Counted from the stretch's first letter, positions 8,311-18,348 are shown. The stretch: DNA of 53,836 nucleotides from Entomortierella parvispora (GCA_963573315.1 CAUYJH010000052.1:1-53836); one strand, 5' to 3'. Program-made: numbers and translations. The notes: generated by a model from the sequence alone, not told the origin.

Positions 8311-9823
8311 CAACTTGTTATCATAAAATTTTATTTCCATTTTTCACAAAATGGTTCAGACTATTTCTTCATTTTTTTTATTATTTTTAATTAAGCCTTA
8401 TTATTTTCCACTAACTCAACCTTTTATTGCAAAGGCTCCAATACGACGTTTAGAAATATCCATTGAATATTCCATATTAGAATTGATATTTCCTCTATAA
8501 ATTACAGGTGACATTCCATATGAATAGTCTGTATTTTTTAAAGTTCCTTTTATTTTTAATTTAAATAATGATCTATCAGCTCTATAACGTTTAGTTAATC
8601 TACCTTTTACTTCTAATCTTATACCTCCTATATTTTTATATTTAATAGAATCAAATATAATTTTTATATTATTATTATTATTTTCAATATTGTATAAATT
8701 TTTTATAGTTTCATTTAAATTAACATTTTTAACAATGGTATTAATATTTAAGTTTTTATATCTATTTTCTATAATATTAGAATTAATTTTTTTAATCCAT
8801 CTATTTTCTCTTTCCATATTATTTTCTTTTGATTTTCTAACTTTTTTTAAAATAAAATTCATTGTTTTTAAAATATTAGCATTTCTATATACCAATTTTC
8901 TTCTTAAAATATCTGTAAAAATATTAGAATTATATGCGAAAGATTGCAAATTAATAATATTAAATTCTACTTTTTTTTTATAAAATTTACTTAATAATTT
9001 ACTTAATTTATATAATAATATATCTTTAAATTTTAAATTATTAATATCAAATTTTAATTTAGTTCTTTTTATATAAATTAATTCTTTATGTAGCATTTTT
9101 TTTAAATTTTTACTTAAAATACCTTTATACATAAAAAAAATATTTCTTATTTTTAATAAAGATATTTTTAAATCACTTAGATTTTTTAATAACACAATTC
9201 TTTCTCTATTAAAAACATAAATAGTAACTATAACTTTAGAACTTGTATGCTTTAATTCAGCCTTACTAATAAATATTTTATTTAAAGATGAATACTTATT
9301 TTTAGCTAATACAATTCTTGATTTAATATTTTTAAAATTTAAATATAAATCAAAATAACTTTTTAATAATTTATTTATATTTAAATCATATATAGGTAAA
9401 TTTTTAATATAATTAGAATTAAAATAATAAATATTATTAGTTCATTCTTTAGACTCAGAAGGGAAATATCTTGTTTGACCAAGATTAAGTTTTAAAAGTT
9501 TAAATGGTACTAATTTATATTTATTATTAATATATTTAGTAAATATATTATTTTTATTTAAATTCAAATAATTTTTTAATTTTATATTTTTTTTCAATTT
9601 TTAATTTAATAACATTAAAACTAACTTATTTTAATAAAAAAAATGTTGGGTATTAAAAAAGGATTATTGTTATATAACTCACCTTTAGTCGTTGAACAAT
9701 TTTATTTTTAAAGTTAAAAATAAACTTCGCTTCAAATTTACTTATATAATAAGTAATTCTTGAAATTAACCCAATATTTATATCAATTATTTAGAATTTA
9801 TATCTAAATATTGAAGGACTAAC
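8311..9823 (-). other. Group I intron in rnl (site mL2449) carrying rps3
   Basis: The intron is 1513 bp. The upstream exon ends in T and the intron ends in G, as required for group I splicing. The insertion point corresponds to E. coli 2449, the known home of rps3 in filamentous ascomycetes. Boundaries were read by aligning the flanks to the conserved GGGAT/AACAGG core. Second copy 46444-47956. Confidence 0.88.
8401..9597 (-). CDS. rps3: Ribosomal protein S3 (uS3m), intron-encoded
   Basis: Encodes a mitoribosomal small-subunit protein, here about 398 residues, very rich in Lys, Asn and Ile. Diagnostic parts are LGQTRYFPSESKEW near residue 38 and the C-terminal domain GGIRLEVKGRLTKRYRADRS, ending in GAFAIKGWVSGK. 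The frame is open from the TAA at 9601-9603 and contains no ATG before the conserved N-terminal motif. I placed the start at TTG 9597, but ATT or ATA nearby are possible, and so is another mode of initiation. TGA is read as Trp at 8416-8418. Second copy 46534-47730. Confidence 0.9.
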
Positions 9824-12210
9824 ATCCCTAGCGTAGCTTTTCCAATAATCCAAGATCTTTCCTTATTGCATCTTGTGATCTAATGCCCCGCTTACGCGAC
9901 TGTAAGATTTGTTGTGAATCAAACAGTAAAGCAAGATTAAGCCATTCAACTTGACAAGTATTAAACATGATTATTAATAATTATAAATTATAATAACTAT
10001 TAAAGATATTATTTATTTATTAATATCTTTTACTACAACTAATTTCTCAATAGGGAAAATCTTACCTAATGTAATGTAAACATTTATACACAAAACATAT
10101 GATTAAATATAACAAAGTTAAAATAATAACAAACAATAAAAAATAAAATTAACTTATATTAATATAAGTTATAATTTTAGATACACCCTTTTACTCTTTA
10201 AGGGGTCTGTGCCCCACATAAACTGTCTCCTAATCACTGTTCCTTTTTTCAAGGTTTATAATATAATACACAAATAAAGGTCTTTCACTTTTATCTAATC
10301 AATGAACCTTCTAGACTAAAAATTGTTAGAATTATATTCAATAATTAGTAACAGTAAAGCTGCATAGGGTCTTCTCGTCTACCTAGAGGTAAACTGTATC
10401 TGCACAGTTATTCCAATTTCACTGAGTCAATCTTAGAGACAGCTGTTGTATCGTTACATCATTCATGCAAGACCGCATTTAACGGCCAAGGCATTTCGCT
10501 ACCTTAGGATCCTCAGGTTAAGACCGCCATTCACCGGGGATTCCTTAAAAACCAAACTTCTAAAATTTAGTTAATATAGTTAACCTACCGGCATTGGGCA
10601 GATATCACACTCAATACTTAGATTTATCATCTTTATGCAAAGTGCTTTGTTTTAATTAAACAGTCGTACAACATTATTTTATGTCTCTTCCTTTATACTT
10701 GATATTAATCAAGACAAATGAGCCCTCCTTATCCCTAAGTTACGGTAGTCAATTTGCCGAGTTCCTTTAAGATTGTTATCTCATGCGCCTTCGTATTCTC
10801 TACTAGCTTACTTTCTATAGTTCCTAGGTACGGTTAGTATATATAATATATATATACAATTACTAATTATTTCCTGCACACTTTCCACTTAAAAATGTTG
10901 TCATTGATAGTAATAAGATTTTCTCATCGTTTTAACCTTAAGGTTAAAAACTTAGAGGCCGTTACTTAAATTCACCATAAGCTTTAGGCGAGCTAATCGG
11001 ACAAGAATAAAATTCCCATCCAACTTTCTTTTTAGTTACTCATGTCACCATTCTCACTTGAGTTATAATATAATTTTTTTAATATAAAAAAATACTAATA
11101 TAAACTCAACGTTCTGCTACCCCATAAATAATAATAATAATTATTATTTATAGACAAGGTATCGGTGTATTATTTAGATCCGTTAAATTTTCGATGCTTT
11201 TAACATTTAACAAGTGCTCTGGTACGAGATCTTTAAATTATGGCTGCTTCTAAGCCAATCTCCTTGTCGACTCATATAAAAACCTTCTTAATTTCACTTA
11301 ATAATAACTTTGGAACCTTAACTCTTGTTCTGGGCTGTTTCCCTTTTGACATACAACCTTATCATTCTATGTCTGATAATTTAAGATTCATCTTTACCAT
11401 TTCGAGTCCACAAACTCACCGGTAAAATCTTCATGATTCCCCGATCTATACAAAATAAAATGTATTTTTATTTTACATCTTGTCTGAGATTAAGTTCTGT
11501 ACCTGCTAAGATGTAACTTAAATTGCCTACTGTTATAGGTTTCGCAGAAAACCAGCTAATACAGTCAGAATTGTCTTTCACTATACTTACCACAGTTCCT
11601 CGGATATCTTTGCAACGATAACCCGTTCGGACCTTTATAATCCTGACCATGGTAAGATCACTGTACTTCGGGTCTAATTTTAGATACTTTTCATTTTTTT
11701 TATGATCGGTTTAACTACGCATTTGCTCACATCTAAAATTAACTTGGTGACCCATTATGCAAAAGGTACGCTCTCGCTTAAGCTCGAGCTGCTTATAAAA
11801 CTACTATTTCTACTTATGTTCCCTCACGGTACTACTTTACTATCGCTTATGTATTATATTTAGTCTTTGAGGAAGGTTCCCCATAAAGTTCAAACAGCTT
11901 TATGTCCATTTTACTTATTATTTAGACTTCTCTATTTTTGCTCACGCTAATCATAGAATCTCTTTTGATTTCTTTTCCTGAAGCTAATAAGATAATTCAA
12001 TTCACTTCGTTTATTATCTGATTTCTCTTAGAGTTTATTAACCTAGGTTAAATTTGTAAATTTATACTCTTTAATACATAGCTAAATTTCCCTAATAGTC
12101 TCTTTATATACTTACATAAATATATGTATAAATTTTTATTTCGTATCAATTATATTTCTTATAATTTTTTAAATTAAAACTTCTTTAATTTTAATATAAA
12201 ATATTATTTC

Positions 12211-12283
12211 TCGGAATGCAAGGTTTCGAACCTTGTATCTCTGTGGCCCTGACACAGCACCGCACCAATTTGGCTTCACTCCG
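12211..12283 (-). tRNA. trnP(agg): tRNA-Pro-like (AGG)
   Basis: Good cloverleaf: acceptor CGGAGTG/CATTCCG, anticodon stem CTGTG/CACAG, loop TCAGGGC, T arm CAAGG/CCTTG. Anticodon reads AGG with G37 as in tRNA-Pro, but C instead of T at position 33. It occupies the usual trnP place before rnl. A second, TGG-bearing trnP at 20342 lacks a sound 3' half, so this copy may be the working one. Confidence 0.75.
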
Positions 12284-12322
12284 TGTTTTTAATTACTTAA
12301 TATTTTAAATAATTTTTCTTTT

Positions 12323-13399
12323 TTAATTATTAATTTTTTTAAAAAAATATTTATTTTTATATAATTTGCCTGTTTTTATGTATCTATATAAAGTACTTTT
12401 TGGTATGTTATATAATTTAGATATTTTTAAACTATTATCTGATATTTTAATTAATATATTATCTGAATTAAAAATTCCTATCTTATTCTTATTTTTAACT
12501 TCAAATTTAAAGATAAGTTTATTTCAAACTAAATTATTATTCATAATTTTTTTTATAGTTTTTATACCTATCTTTAAATATTTTATTGTTGCCTTCAAAC
12601 TAGAAAATTCTTTAATAAGATTATTTGAAGTATCATAAATCTTTACATTTATACCTTGATTTCTTAAAGATAATTTTGATTTAGTTTCATCTGAAACTAA
12701 ATTGTGGTTTTTAATTAATTTTTGATATATTGATCTCTTTTTTTTTGTTATATCAGAACGTTGTTTATCTTGCATAGAAAATTTAATATCTTTAGTTTTT
12801 AAAGTTTTCAATAGACTTGTTTTTATTTTTAATTTAGTTTCATTAGTGTGAACTTTACCGTACATAAAATTATTGATACCTTTACGCGTAATACTAAATA
12901 ATAATTTAGTTTCATTAGTATGAGTCTTTCCAAACATAGGGTTATTGGTACCTTTACGCATAATACTCAATTTAACTCTGGTTTCTTTGGATAATTTATA
13001 ACCTATTGTTGAACCTGCTGTTTTACAAATATTATATTTAGGGTTTAATAAATTTATATAATATTGTTCCCTTGTTAAAATAATATTTTTATCACAATAC
13101 TCTAATATATCTAAAGAGAAATTTGTAATACCATATTTAAGTATAGCATTGTATATTAAGCTATGTCCTTTAATTCTTATTCTTTTAAATCTATCTATAC
13201 AATAATAATCAGATAATCTTCTATTTAATTTTATAGAAGATCCTATATAAGCTTTATTATTAGTTAAATTAGTTCAACGATATATTCCCGATTTTCCTGC
13301 ATTATCTTTATAAATATCAAATTTATAAAGATGAGGGTTAAAATAAGATTTTATAGGTATTATATTATTTGTGTTTTGTATAAAAGTAAGATTTTTCAT
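12323..13399 (-). CDS. Free-standing GIY-YIG homing endonuclease, orf358
   Basis: Encodes 358 residues. The GIY-YIG domain begins near residue 39 (GIYRWTNLTNNKAYIGSSIK) with Arg residues in LNRRLSDYY. It is followed by NUMOD3-type repeats (three GKTHTNETK-like units in the middle) and a NUMOD1-like C-terminal segment. Shares architecture and motifs such as NREQYF/TREQYY and AGSxxGxK with orf342. Not in an intron; it lies between trnS(TGA) and trnP(AGG), with the accessory hairpin 25 nt before its ATG. TGA as Trp at 12524. Intact. Second copy 50456-51532. Confidence 0.9.
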
Positions 13400-13424
13400 G
13401 TTTATATTTTTTATTGTTAAAAAG

Positions 13425-13438
13425 GAGACTAAATTCTC
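13425..13438 (-). promoter_or_regulatory. Accessory-ORF hairpin 5 (before orf358)
   Basis: Stem GAGA/TCTC, 6-nt loop, 25 nt before the ATG and 21 nt after trnS(TGA). Confidence 0.65.
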
Positions 13439-13459
13439 AAAATAGTTATAAATATAACT

Positions 13460-13544
13460 CAGAAAGTATAGGATTCGAACCTACGGGAGATTTAACCTCA
13501 ACTGTACTCAAGACAGCCACTTTAAACCACTCAGTCAACTTTCT
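13460..13544 (-). tRNA. trnS(tga): tRNA-Ser (TGA), second isoacceptor
   Basis: Class II, 85 nt. Perfect acceptor AGAAAGT/ACTTTCT with G discriminator, loop CTTGAGT giving TGA, well-paired variable arm, good T arm. Another trnS(TGA) lies at 20424-20511 with diverged stems, so this is a duplicate. Confidence 0.88.
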
Positions 13545-13611
13545 TAACTTTAATTTCTAAGTTAATCGAGTACTGATAATACATTTTATCTTTAAATTAG
13601 GGAATTTAATA

Positions 13612-13684
13612 TAAGGAATATCAGAATTGAACTGATAACGATCTGTATATAAAACAGTTATTCTACTAATTGAATTAATTCCTT
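13612..13684 (-). tRNA. trnV-derived tRNA with anticodon TAT (Ile AUA)
   Basis: Acceptor AAGGAAT/ATTCCTT is identical to trnV(TAC) at 20655-20727. The D stem (ATTC/GAAT) and T stem (ATCAG/CTGAT) differ from that trnV by changes on both strands that keep pairing. Anticodon loop is TTTATAT, so the anticodon is TAT, which would read AUA. Retained pairing argues for a functional tRNA rather than a relic. A working trnI(GAT) exists at 20583. Confidence 0.75.
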
Positions 13685-13713
13685 TTATATTAAATAAATA
13701 AATAATTTTTTAT

Positions 13714-14570
13714 TTAATATGGGTAAAAATAATTTAAATGGTTTCAATTAAAATATGTTCTATTATTATTCATAGATTTTTTTATGTTTCTAATATCAAC
13801 TATCTCATTATTTTTTAATTGTTTACTTAAATAGCCTAATCCTTGTTTATAACATAAATAGTCAAGATATTTACTACTCATTAAAGGAAATTTGTTTAAA
13901 TAAGATATAATTAAACAATGTTTATTATTTGCTTGAATAGTAATAGAAACTAAATTTTTATTTTTTAAACTATATAGTTTAGATTCTAGACTATCAGCTA
14001 TATTAGTCATAAAAGGTACACAAGATAAGTTAACTAGATTATCCATCTTTCTTTGTTGTAAAGAAAAATGAATTGCTAGTATTCCTTTCTTATCTAGGCC
14101 ATCAGATTTATATTTTCCATTTAAATATATATAAAAACTTCCATCCGAATCAATCATACCTGTTAATCAAGGGTTATTTAATAAATTACCTTATCTAAAG
14201 GTAATTTATTAATATTTGTGTTATGTACTGCATTTAAATAATCTATAGCTTTATATAAGTACATTATTTTCGGAGTTCTAAATTTACCATTAATTAATTT
14301 AATTAATTTGATTAATGTAAGTTTATCACAAACAGTATAAGTACAAGCTTTTGTTGTTTTTCTATCATATATATATCCTCCCCCTAAAACTTCCTTTATG
14401 TGTATATATAAGGGTTTTTCTTTTTTATGGAAAGTAAACATTATTTTAGGATTTATTATACGTCCCTTAGGAGATCTTAAATTTCTTTGTGTTCATATAT
14501 TTCCATCTCCTTCTATTAAACCTGCTAAATAATAGCCTAAATTAGAATTTTCTATTAAGTTTTTATTCAT
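13714..14570 (-). pseudogene. LAGLIDADG homing endonuclease gene, frameshifted
   Basis: Two LAGLIDADG motifs are visible: YLAGLIEGDG near residue 14, read from the ATG at 14570, and WLTGMIDSDG near 14160. The first half ends at TAA 14178-14180 after a KLPLDK linker; the second half continues one frame over, so about one base is missing between the halves. The break coincides with a 15-bp perfect hairpin (14178-14212). The second half reads through TGA-Trp at 13744 to TAA 13714. It overlaps the end of the unknown ORF upstream by 16 bp and has no hairpin leader of its own. Second copy 51847-52703. Confidence 0.85.
14178..14212. repeat. 15-bp perfect hairpin at the LAGLIDADG break
   Basis: Bases 14178-14192 pair with 14198-14212 around a 5-nt loop. 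It lies exactly at the frameshift between the two LAGLIDADG halves. Whether it was inserted or grew from local sequence cannot be told; the KLPLD part of one arm looks like native coding sequence. Confidence 0.8.
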
Positions 14571-15287
14571 TTAATTTTAAATTTTGATAAAATAGAACAA
14601 TGCTTTTCTTTTTTCTTATCAATGTAAGATAGGTATTTATTTTTATCTAAAGTATTAAACTTATTTAGATAACATACTTTATAATATTGAAAATTAAATA
14701 TACACATTAAATAACATGACATTCTTAATTCTAAAGGACTAATTACATGACTTTTTTGGCTAGCACCTCTTCCTACATCTATTGTATGTGTACCAGTTTT
14801 ATTAAATAAAATTTTTACCTTTATATAATCACTATTTTTTAATATATATATTGATTCTTTATTATACATTAAAAAATTATTTTCAGGATCACTTAAATAT
14901 TTAATATATTCGGGTGTACTTATTTTTATAAAATTTATAGTAGAAGGTTTTACTACTCTAAATTTTTCTACGTAGCCTATCTCATCGCCTACAATATAAA
15001 AAATATTTAAATGATTTATACCTACTAGATTTAATGCTCTTGATAGATGACTTAAATCAATCTCTACCTCTTCTTTTAAAACAATTATTTTTCCTACTAA
15101 AGTAGTAATATTATTTTTATATTTACTATTATTTATAGTTAATCCTAATATTATATCATTTGAATTTAAATGAAAAGTATCATTATTATATTTTTTATTT
15201 AAATTGCTAATTAAAGTACTATATGTTCTGTTATTTACTCGGTGGCTTATTATTTATTAAAATAAATTTCATTATTCTTTTTATCAT
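14555..15287 (-). CDS. Unknown ORF, about 240 residues, frame disturbed near its start
   Basis: Unrecognised protein, paralog of the broken copy at 4725-5439. The ATG at 15287 (23 nt after a hairpin) opens 18 codons ending at TAA. The body follows in the +1 frame, starting around an NRTYST motif near 15220 and running to TAA 14557-14555, reading TGA at 14567 as Trp. Body motifs shared with the paralog are SNDIxLGLTxNNSxYKxNxT and GRGASQKSHVISPLELR. No membrane segment is obvious. It overlaps the LAGLIDADG gene by 16 bp. The shift may be a mutation, a sequencing error or recoding. Second copy 52688-53420. Confidence 0.65.
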
Positions 15288-15310
15288 TGTAATGTTATTT
15301 TCTTAAAAAT

Positions 15311-15325
15311 GAGTCATTAAAACTC
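15311..15325 (-). promoter_or_regulatory. Accessory-ORF hairpin 6
   Basis: Stem GAGT/ACTC, 7-nt loop, 23 nt before the ATG at 15287 and 30 nt after the tRNA-like element at 15356. Confidence 0.65.
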
Positions 15326-15355
15326 TATAATATTTATATATATTAAAGTGAAAGG

Positions 15356-15429
15356 AGAAGATATCAGGGTTCAAGCCTGAATATTTTTATAATATACATT
15401 ATAAAATGTTTTTTTTAAACTATATCTTC
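15356..15429 (-). tRNA. tRNA-like element with abnormal anticodon arm
   Basis: Perfect acceptor GAAGATA/TATCTTC, D stem GTTT/AAAC with an all-A loop lacking the usual GG, and T stem TCAGG/CCTGA with an unusual CTTGAAC loop. The anticodon region is a 22-nt A/T palindrome of nine pairs with loop GTAT, 5 nt longer than normal. Same architecture as 5509-5582, and likewise just upstream of a hairpin and a member of the same unknown ORF family. Confidence 0.6.
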
Positions 15430-15473
15430 TTATATTTATACAAAATATTTTATGTTACTTAAAATTTTATAAT

Positions 15474-15920
15474 TTAAGAACGATTTTTATTAATAAATCA
15501 TAATAGTGTTTTTTTTCTAAGTTTTCATTTATAAATTTCATTTTTATATTCTACATACATTTTATCTTTAATTTCATTGGATAAATTAATATTAAAATTT
15601 CAATTACTTTTATAAGATTTATAATTAGAATATTTATCTTTATCTTTTTCCAAAAAATATCAGTATATCTTACATTTAATACTATCTTTAAAATTAATAT
15701 TGTTATTTTTAACACTTTCTCTTAATATATTATTATTAAAATATAAATGAGAAAAATCTATTATATTTAAATATCTTAAAATATAAATAATATTTATATT
15801 ACCTATTAACTCAAAGAATAAGTTTTCTGATAAGAAAAATCTACATAAAAATCCTAAAGAAAAACACAGTAAAATTTTAAAAAAATTATATTTATTAAAT
15901 ATTGATTTTTTATTTTTCAT
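15474..15920 (-). CDS. Hypothetical membrane-anchored protein, orf148
   Basis: Unrecognised protein of 148 residues. An N-terminal basic stretch precedes a hydrophobic segment with the pattern FSLGFLCRFFLSE (residues about 20-32) and a second hydrophobic stretch; the rest is polar and basic. The G-F/L-x-x-R pattern is shared with orf275 and orf477, suggesting one family. TGA is Trp at 15660. Start lies 21 nt after a hairpin. The second copy (53607-53836) is cut by the window end. Confidence 0.68.
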
Positions 15921-15941
15921 TCTTAATTTTTTGATTTAAAA

Positions 15942-15957
15942 AGGAACTTATTTTCCT
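15942..15957 (-). promoter_or_regulatory. Accessory-ORF hairpin 7 (before orf148)
   Basis: Stem AGGAA/TTCCT, 6-nt loop, 21 nt before the ATG and 17 nt after the orf477 stop. Confidence 0.7.
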
Positions 15958-15974
15958 ATAAAACAATAAGAATA

Positions 15975-17408
15975 TTATTGTTTTGTCTTAATATATTTAT
16001 GTTTAATATTATAATCTTTAATATTATTAGCATTATATTTTTTAGCTTGTAATTTATTTAAATGATCTTGAGTACTAGTTAAACCAATTTTATGTATATT
16101 TTTTACTTTAATAGATGGTTTATTAAAAGGATTATTACGCAGTAAATCATTAACTTCTTTAGATACATCATTTTTTGTTGCAGCTTTAATTTCTTTTCAT
16201 ATGTTGATGTTAGGATCAAATTCTGATTTAAATTCCATATAACTACTATAATTACCATTATTTTTAACTCATAAATTTCAATATAACTTACGTTTTGCTA
16301 TATCATGGTATTTTATATAAACTTTTTCTATTTTATTCATACTATTATCAAATAATTTAAAACCTAATTTAAACTCACCATTTTTATATTTAGTTTGTAG
16401 TTTAAACTCTTTAATGTTTGACTCTAACACGGGATTTATTTCTTTCATATATTCTAAAATAGGTTCACGTCTTTCATCTCAATTTACAGAATAAACAGGT
16501 CTAGAATTCAACGGATTTAAATCTGGAGTAGTAGATACAGTACCGTGATTAGTATTATTAGTATAATAGCTATCATTTATATTGTTTAAATATTGATTAT
16601 TATATTTATTGTAAAATTCATTGGTTTCAAATAAAGGTGTCATAGTATTAGGTGTATTAAAATTATCACTTTCTAAGTAAAATGTTTCATCATTTACTGT
16701 AGAATTGTAATAAATACTTTTATTAATTAAATCTTTAGAGTTATTTATATATCATCCTGCTTCTGAGGGTAAAAATATAATATCTTTATTAGAATTTTTA
16801 ATTGATGTTTTATTATTATCAATAATAGTTGTATTATATTGATATAAAGCCTTAGTTGAAGTAAGTTCTTTTGATTTATCTTCATAATAAGTTTGGGGTA
16901 TATTTGAGTTAATATTCTTTGAATTATAATTATCATATAAAGAATTATTTTTAGGTATTCTTCTAATACTTTTATTATTATATAATTCTTTATCATTTTT
17001 AGCCTCAAAATTAATAATATTTTTAAATTCTTTATCCTGTCTTAAATTGTTTTCTAATAACTCATTGTCCATAGGAATTTTTAATTTATTGTTTAAATTA
17101 TTAAATAAATTATAAAATAAATCTCTAATATAAGATAAATTTAAATATTTAAAATTAAATTGTTTTATAATATTTAAACTAGGAAATATAGATATATCGT
17201 ATATATCTATTGTATTGTTAAGGATCACTATAAAACTGGAAAATAATAGGTAATAAATAATGGAAATTTTATTAAAATAATCATTAAATATATTTATATT
17301 ATAATAATTATTAATAATAATTCTTGTTGATAATCCTATAGTAAAAATAATAATAATTTTAGTTATATTTTTACTGTTAAATATTTGAGACATAAATCTT
17401 TTTATCAT
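15975..17408 (-). CDS. Hypothetical membrane-anchored protein, orf477
   Basis: Unrecognised protein of 477 residues. Two hydrophobic segments near the N terminus carry FTIGLSTRIIINN (about residues 19-31) and ISIIYYLLFSSFIVIL; the remaining 380 or so residues are very Asn-, Ser- and Lys-rich and probably soluble. A further in-frame Met at 17438 lies inside the loop of the hairpin (17432-17445), so I start at 17408, which gives the family's 23-nt spacing. TGA codes Trp at 16752 and elsewhere. Shares its N-terminal pattern with orf148 and orf275. Confidence 0.7.
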
Positions 17409-17431
17409 TTTTTTTATTAATAAAATAAAAG

Positions 17432-17445
17432 GAGACATAATTCTC
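17432..17445 (-). promoter_or_regulatory. Accessory-ORF hairpin 8 (before orf477)
   Basis: Stem GAGA/TCTC, 6-nt loop, 23 nt before the ATG at 17408 and 38 nt after the orf275 stop. Decides the orf477 start. Confidence 0.68.
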
Positions 17446-17483
17446 GATTAGGTAATAATATTAATTATTTGAATTTTAATTAA

Positions 17484-18311
17484 TTATTTAGATTTAATAT
17501 TTTTTATAATTACATTATTTCAAGTAGTAGATAATTCGTAAGAATTATGTTTAGCAATTAAATACATATTAAATCCATTTTTTATATTAAAAGGTAAAAT
17601 ATTAATAGCATCATTAATAGATTTACCTTCATTTAATTCATTTAATAACTTACTTTTTCAAAATTCAATGTTGGTATTATTAGTATTAATAGAATGTTTA
17701 AATCTATGTATAAAGTCATTAAAGAATATCTGATTCCTAGTAATACTATCTTGAGAATAATCAATATATTCAGATGATTTAATATTAGAATAATTAGAGT
17801 TAGAAGGACTAGATCCTTCTCAAGTACTTAATATTTTACCCATATTATTTGAAGATAAACTATCAGTTGAATAATTATAAAACTCTGAATTATCATAAGA
17901 AGATGAAGTAGAAATATTAGAATTATCTGAAACTACAGATTTATCTTTATTAGTATTAGTATAAAATATAGTTTTAATATTATTTGATTCATTAACATTA
18001 AAAGTATTAGTATTTATATTACCAATAGTAATCCTAGTGTCTAATTTATTAAATATAAATTTAAATAAAAGTTTAATATTATTTAAAGTAAATAAACTAA
18101 AATCCAAATTAATAATGGTAGTAAAAGGAGATATAACAGAAAAAATATAGTAATAACCTAGATAAATAACAATAGACATATAATCCGCGTATACACTGGG
18201 GTGAAAGTAATTACTCATTAAAAACCTAGTGATAAAACCAAAGGTAAACATAATAATAATTTTAATAAAATTACGTTTATTAAAAATTTTCGATGTATAA
18301 AAAGTATTCAT
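17484..18311 (-). CDS. Hypothetical membrane-anchored protein, orf275
   Basis: Unrecognised protein of 275 residues. Hydrophobic N-terminal part with FTFGFITRFLMSNYF (about residues 22-36) and a second membrane segment around ADYMSIVIYLGYYYIFSV; then a Ser/Asn-rich linker and a basic C-terminal part. Same N-terminal pattern as orf477 and orf148. TGA as Trp at 17820. Start 21 nt after a hairpin. Confidence 0.7.
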
Positions 18312-18332
18312 TTTATAGTTAGTTAAATAAAA

Positions 18333-18348
18333 AGAGACATAATTCTCT
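18333..18348 (-). promoter_or_regulatory. Accessory-ORF hairpin 9 (before orf275)
   Basis: Stem AGAGA/TCTCT, 6-nt loop, 21 nt before the ATG and 31 nt after the orf176 stop. Confidence 0.7.

Larger units (their letters stand above)
7758..12180 (-). rRNA. rnl: Large subunit ribosomal RNA with one group I intron
   Basis: Recognised from conserved LSU stretches. On the minus strand the 3' exon (about 7758-8310) begins AACAGGCTAATTT and continues to the conserved GGCACCTCGATGTCGGC. The 5' exon (9824 to about 12180) holds the domain IV-V core, for example the region at 10320-10560. The exons join after GGGAT, matching E. coli U2449/A2450. No other intron is evident; exonic length is about 2.9 kb. 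Both termini are approximate, set by trnT and trnP. It forms the peptidyl transferase core of the mitoribosome. Second copy about 45891-50313. Confidence 0.93.

Noticed and set aside
8690-8983. Plus-strand reading frame over rps3
   Set aside because: It is the antisense shadow of an A/T-rich, Lys/Asn-rich gene. No plus-strand gene has independent support anywhere in the window.
10152-10171. 20-bp A/T palindrome as a mobile element
   Set aside because: It lies in a variable part of rnl and is most simply a helix of the rRNA, as is the AATAAT-rich hairpin near 11126-11153.
11240-11650. Short reading frames within rnl on both strands
   Set aside because: They lie in conserved rRNA sequence and show no protein-like features.
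12366-12638. Plus-strand frame of 90 codons near rnl
   Set aside because: It is antisense to the C-terminal part of the GIY-YIG gene orf358.
17409-17438. orf477 start at the Met ending at 17438
   Set aside because: This ATG is formed by the loop of the conserved hairpin. The next Met at 17408 has the same hairpin spacing as the other accessory ORFs.
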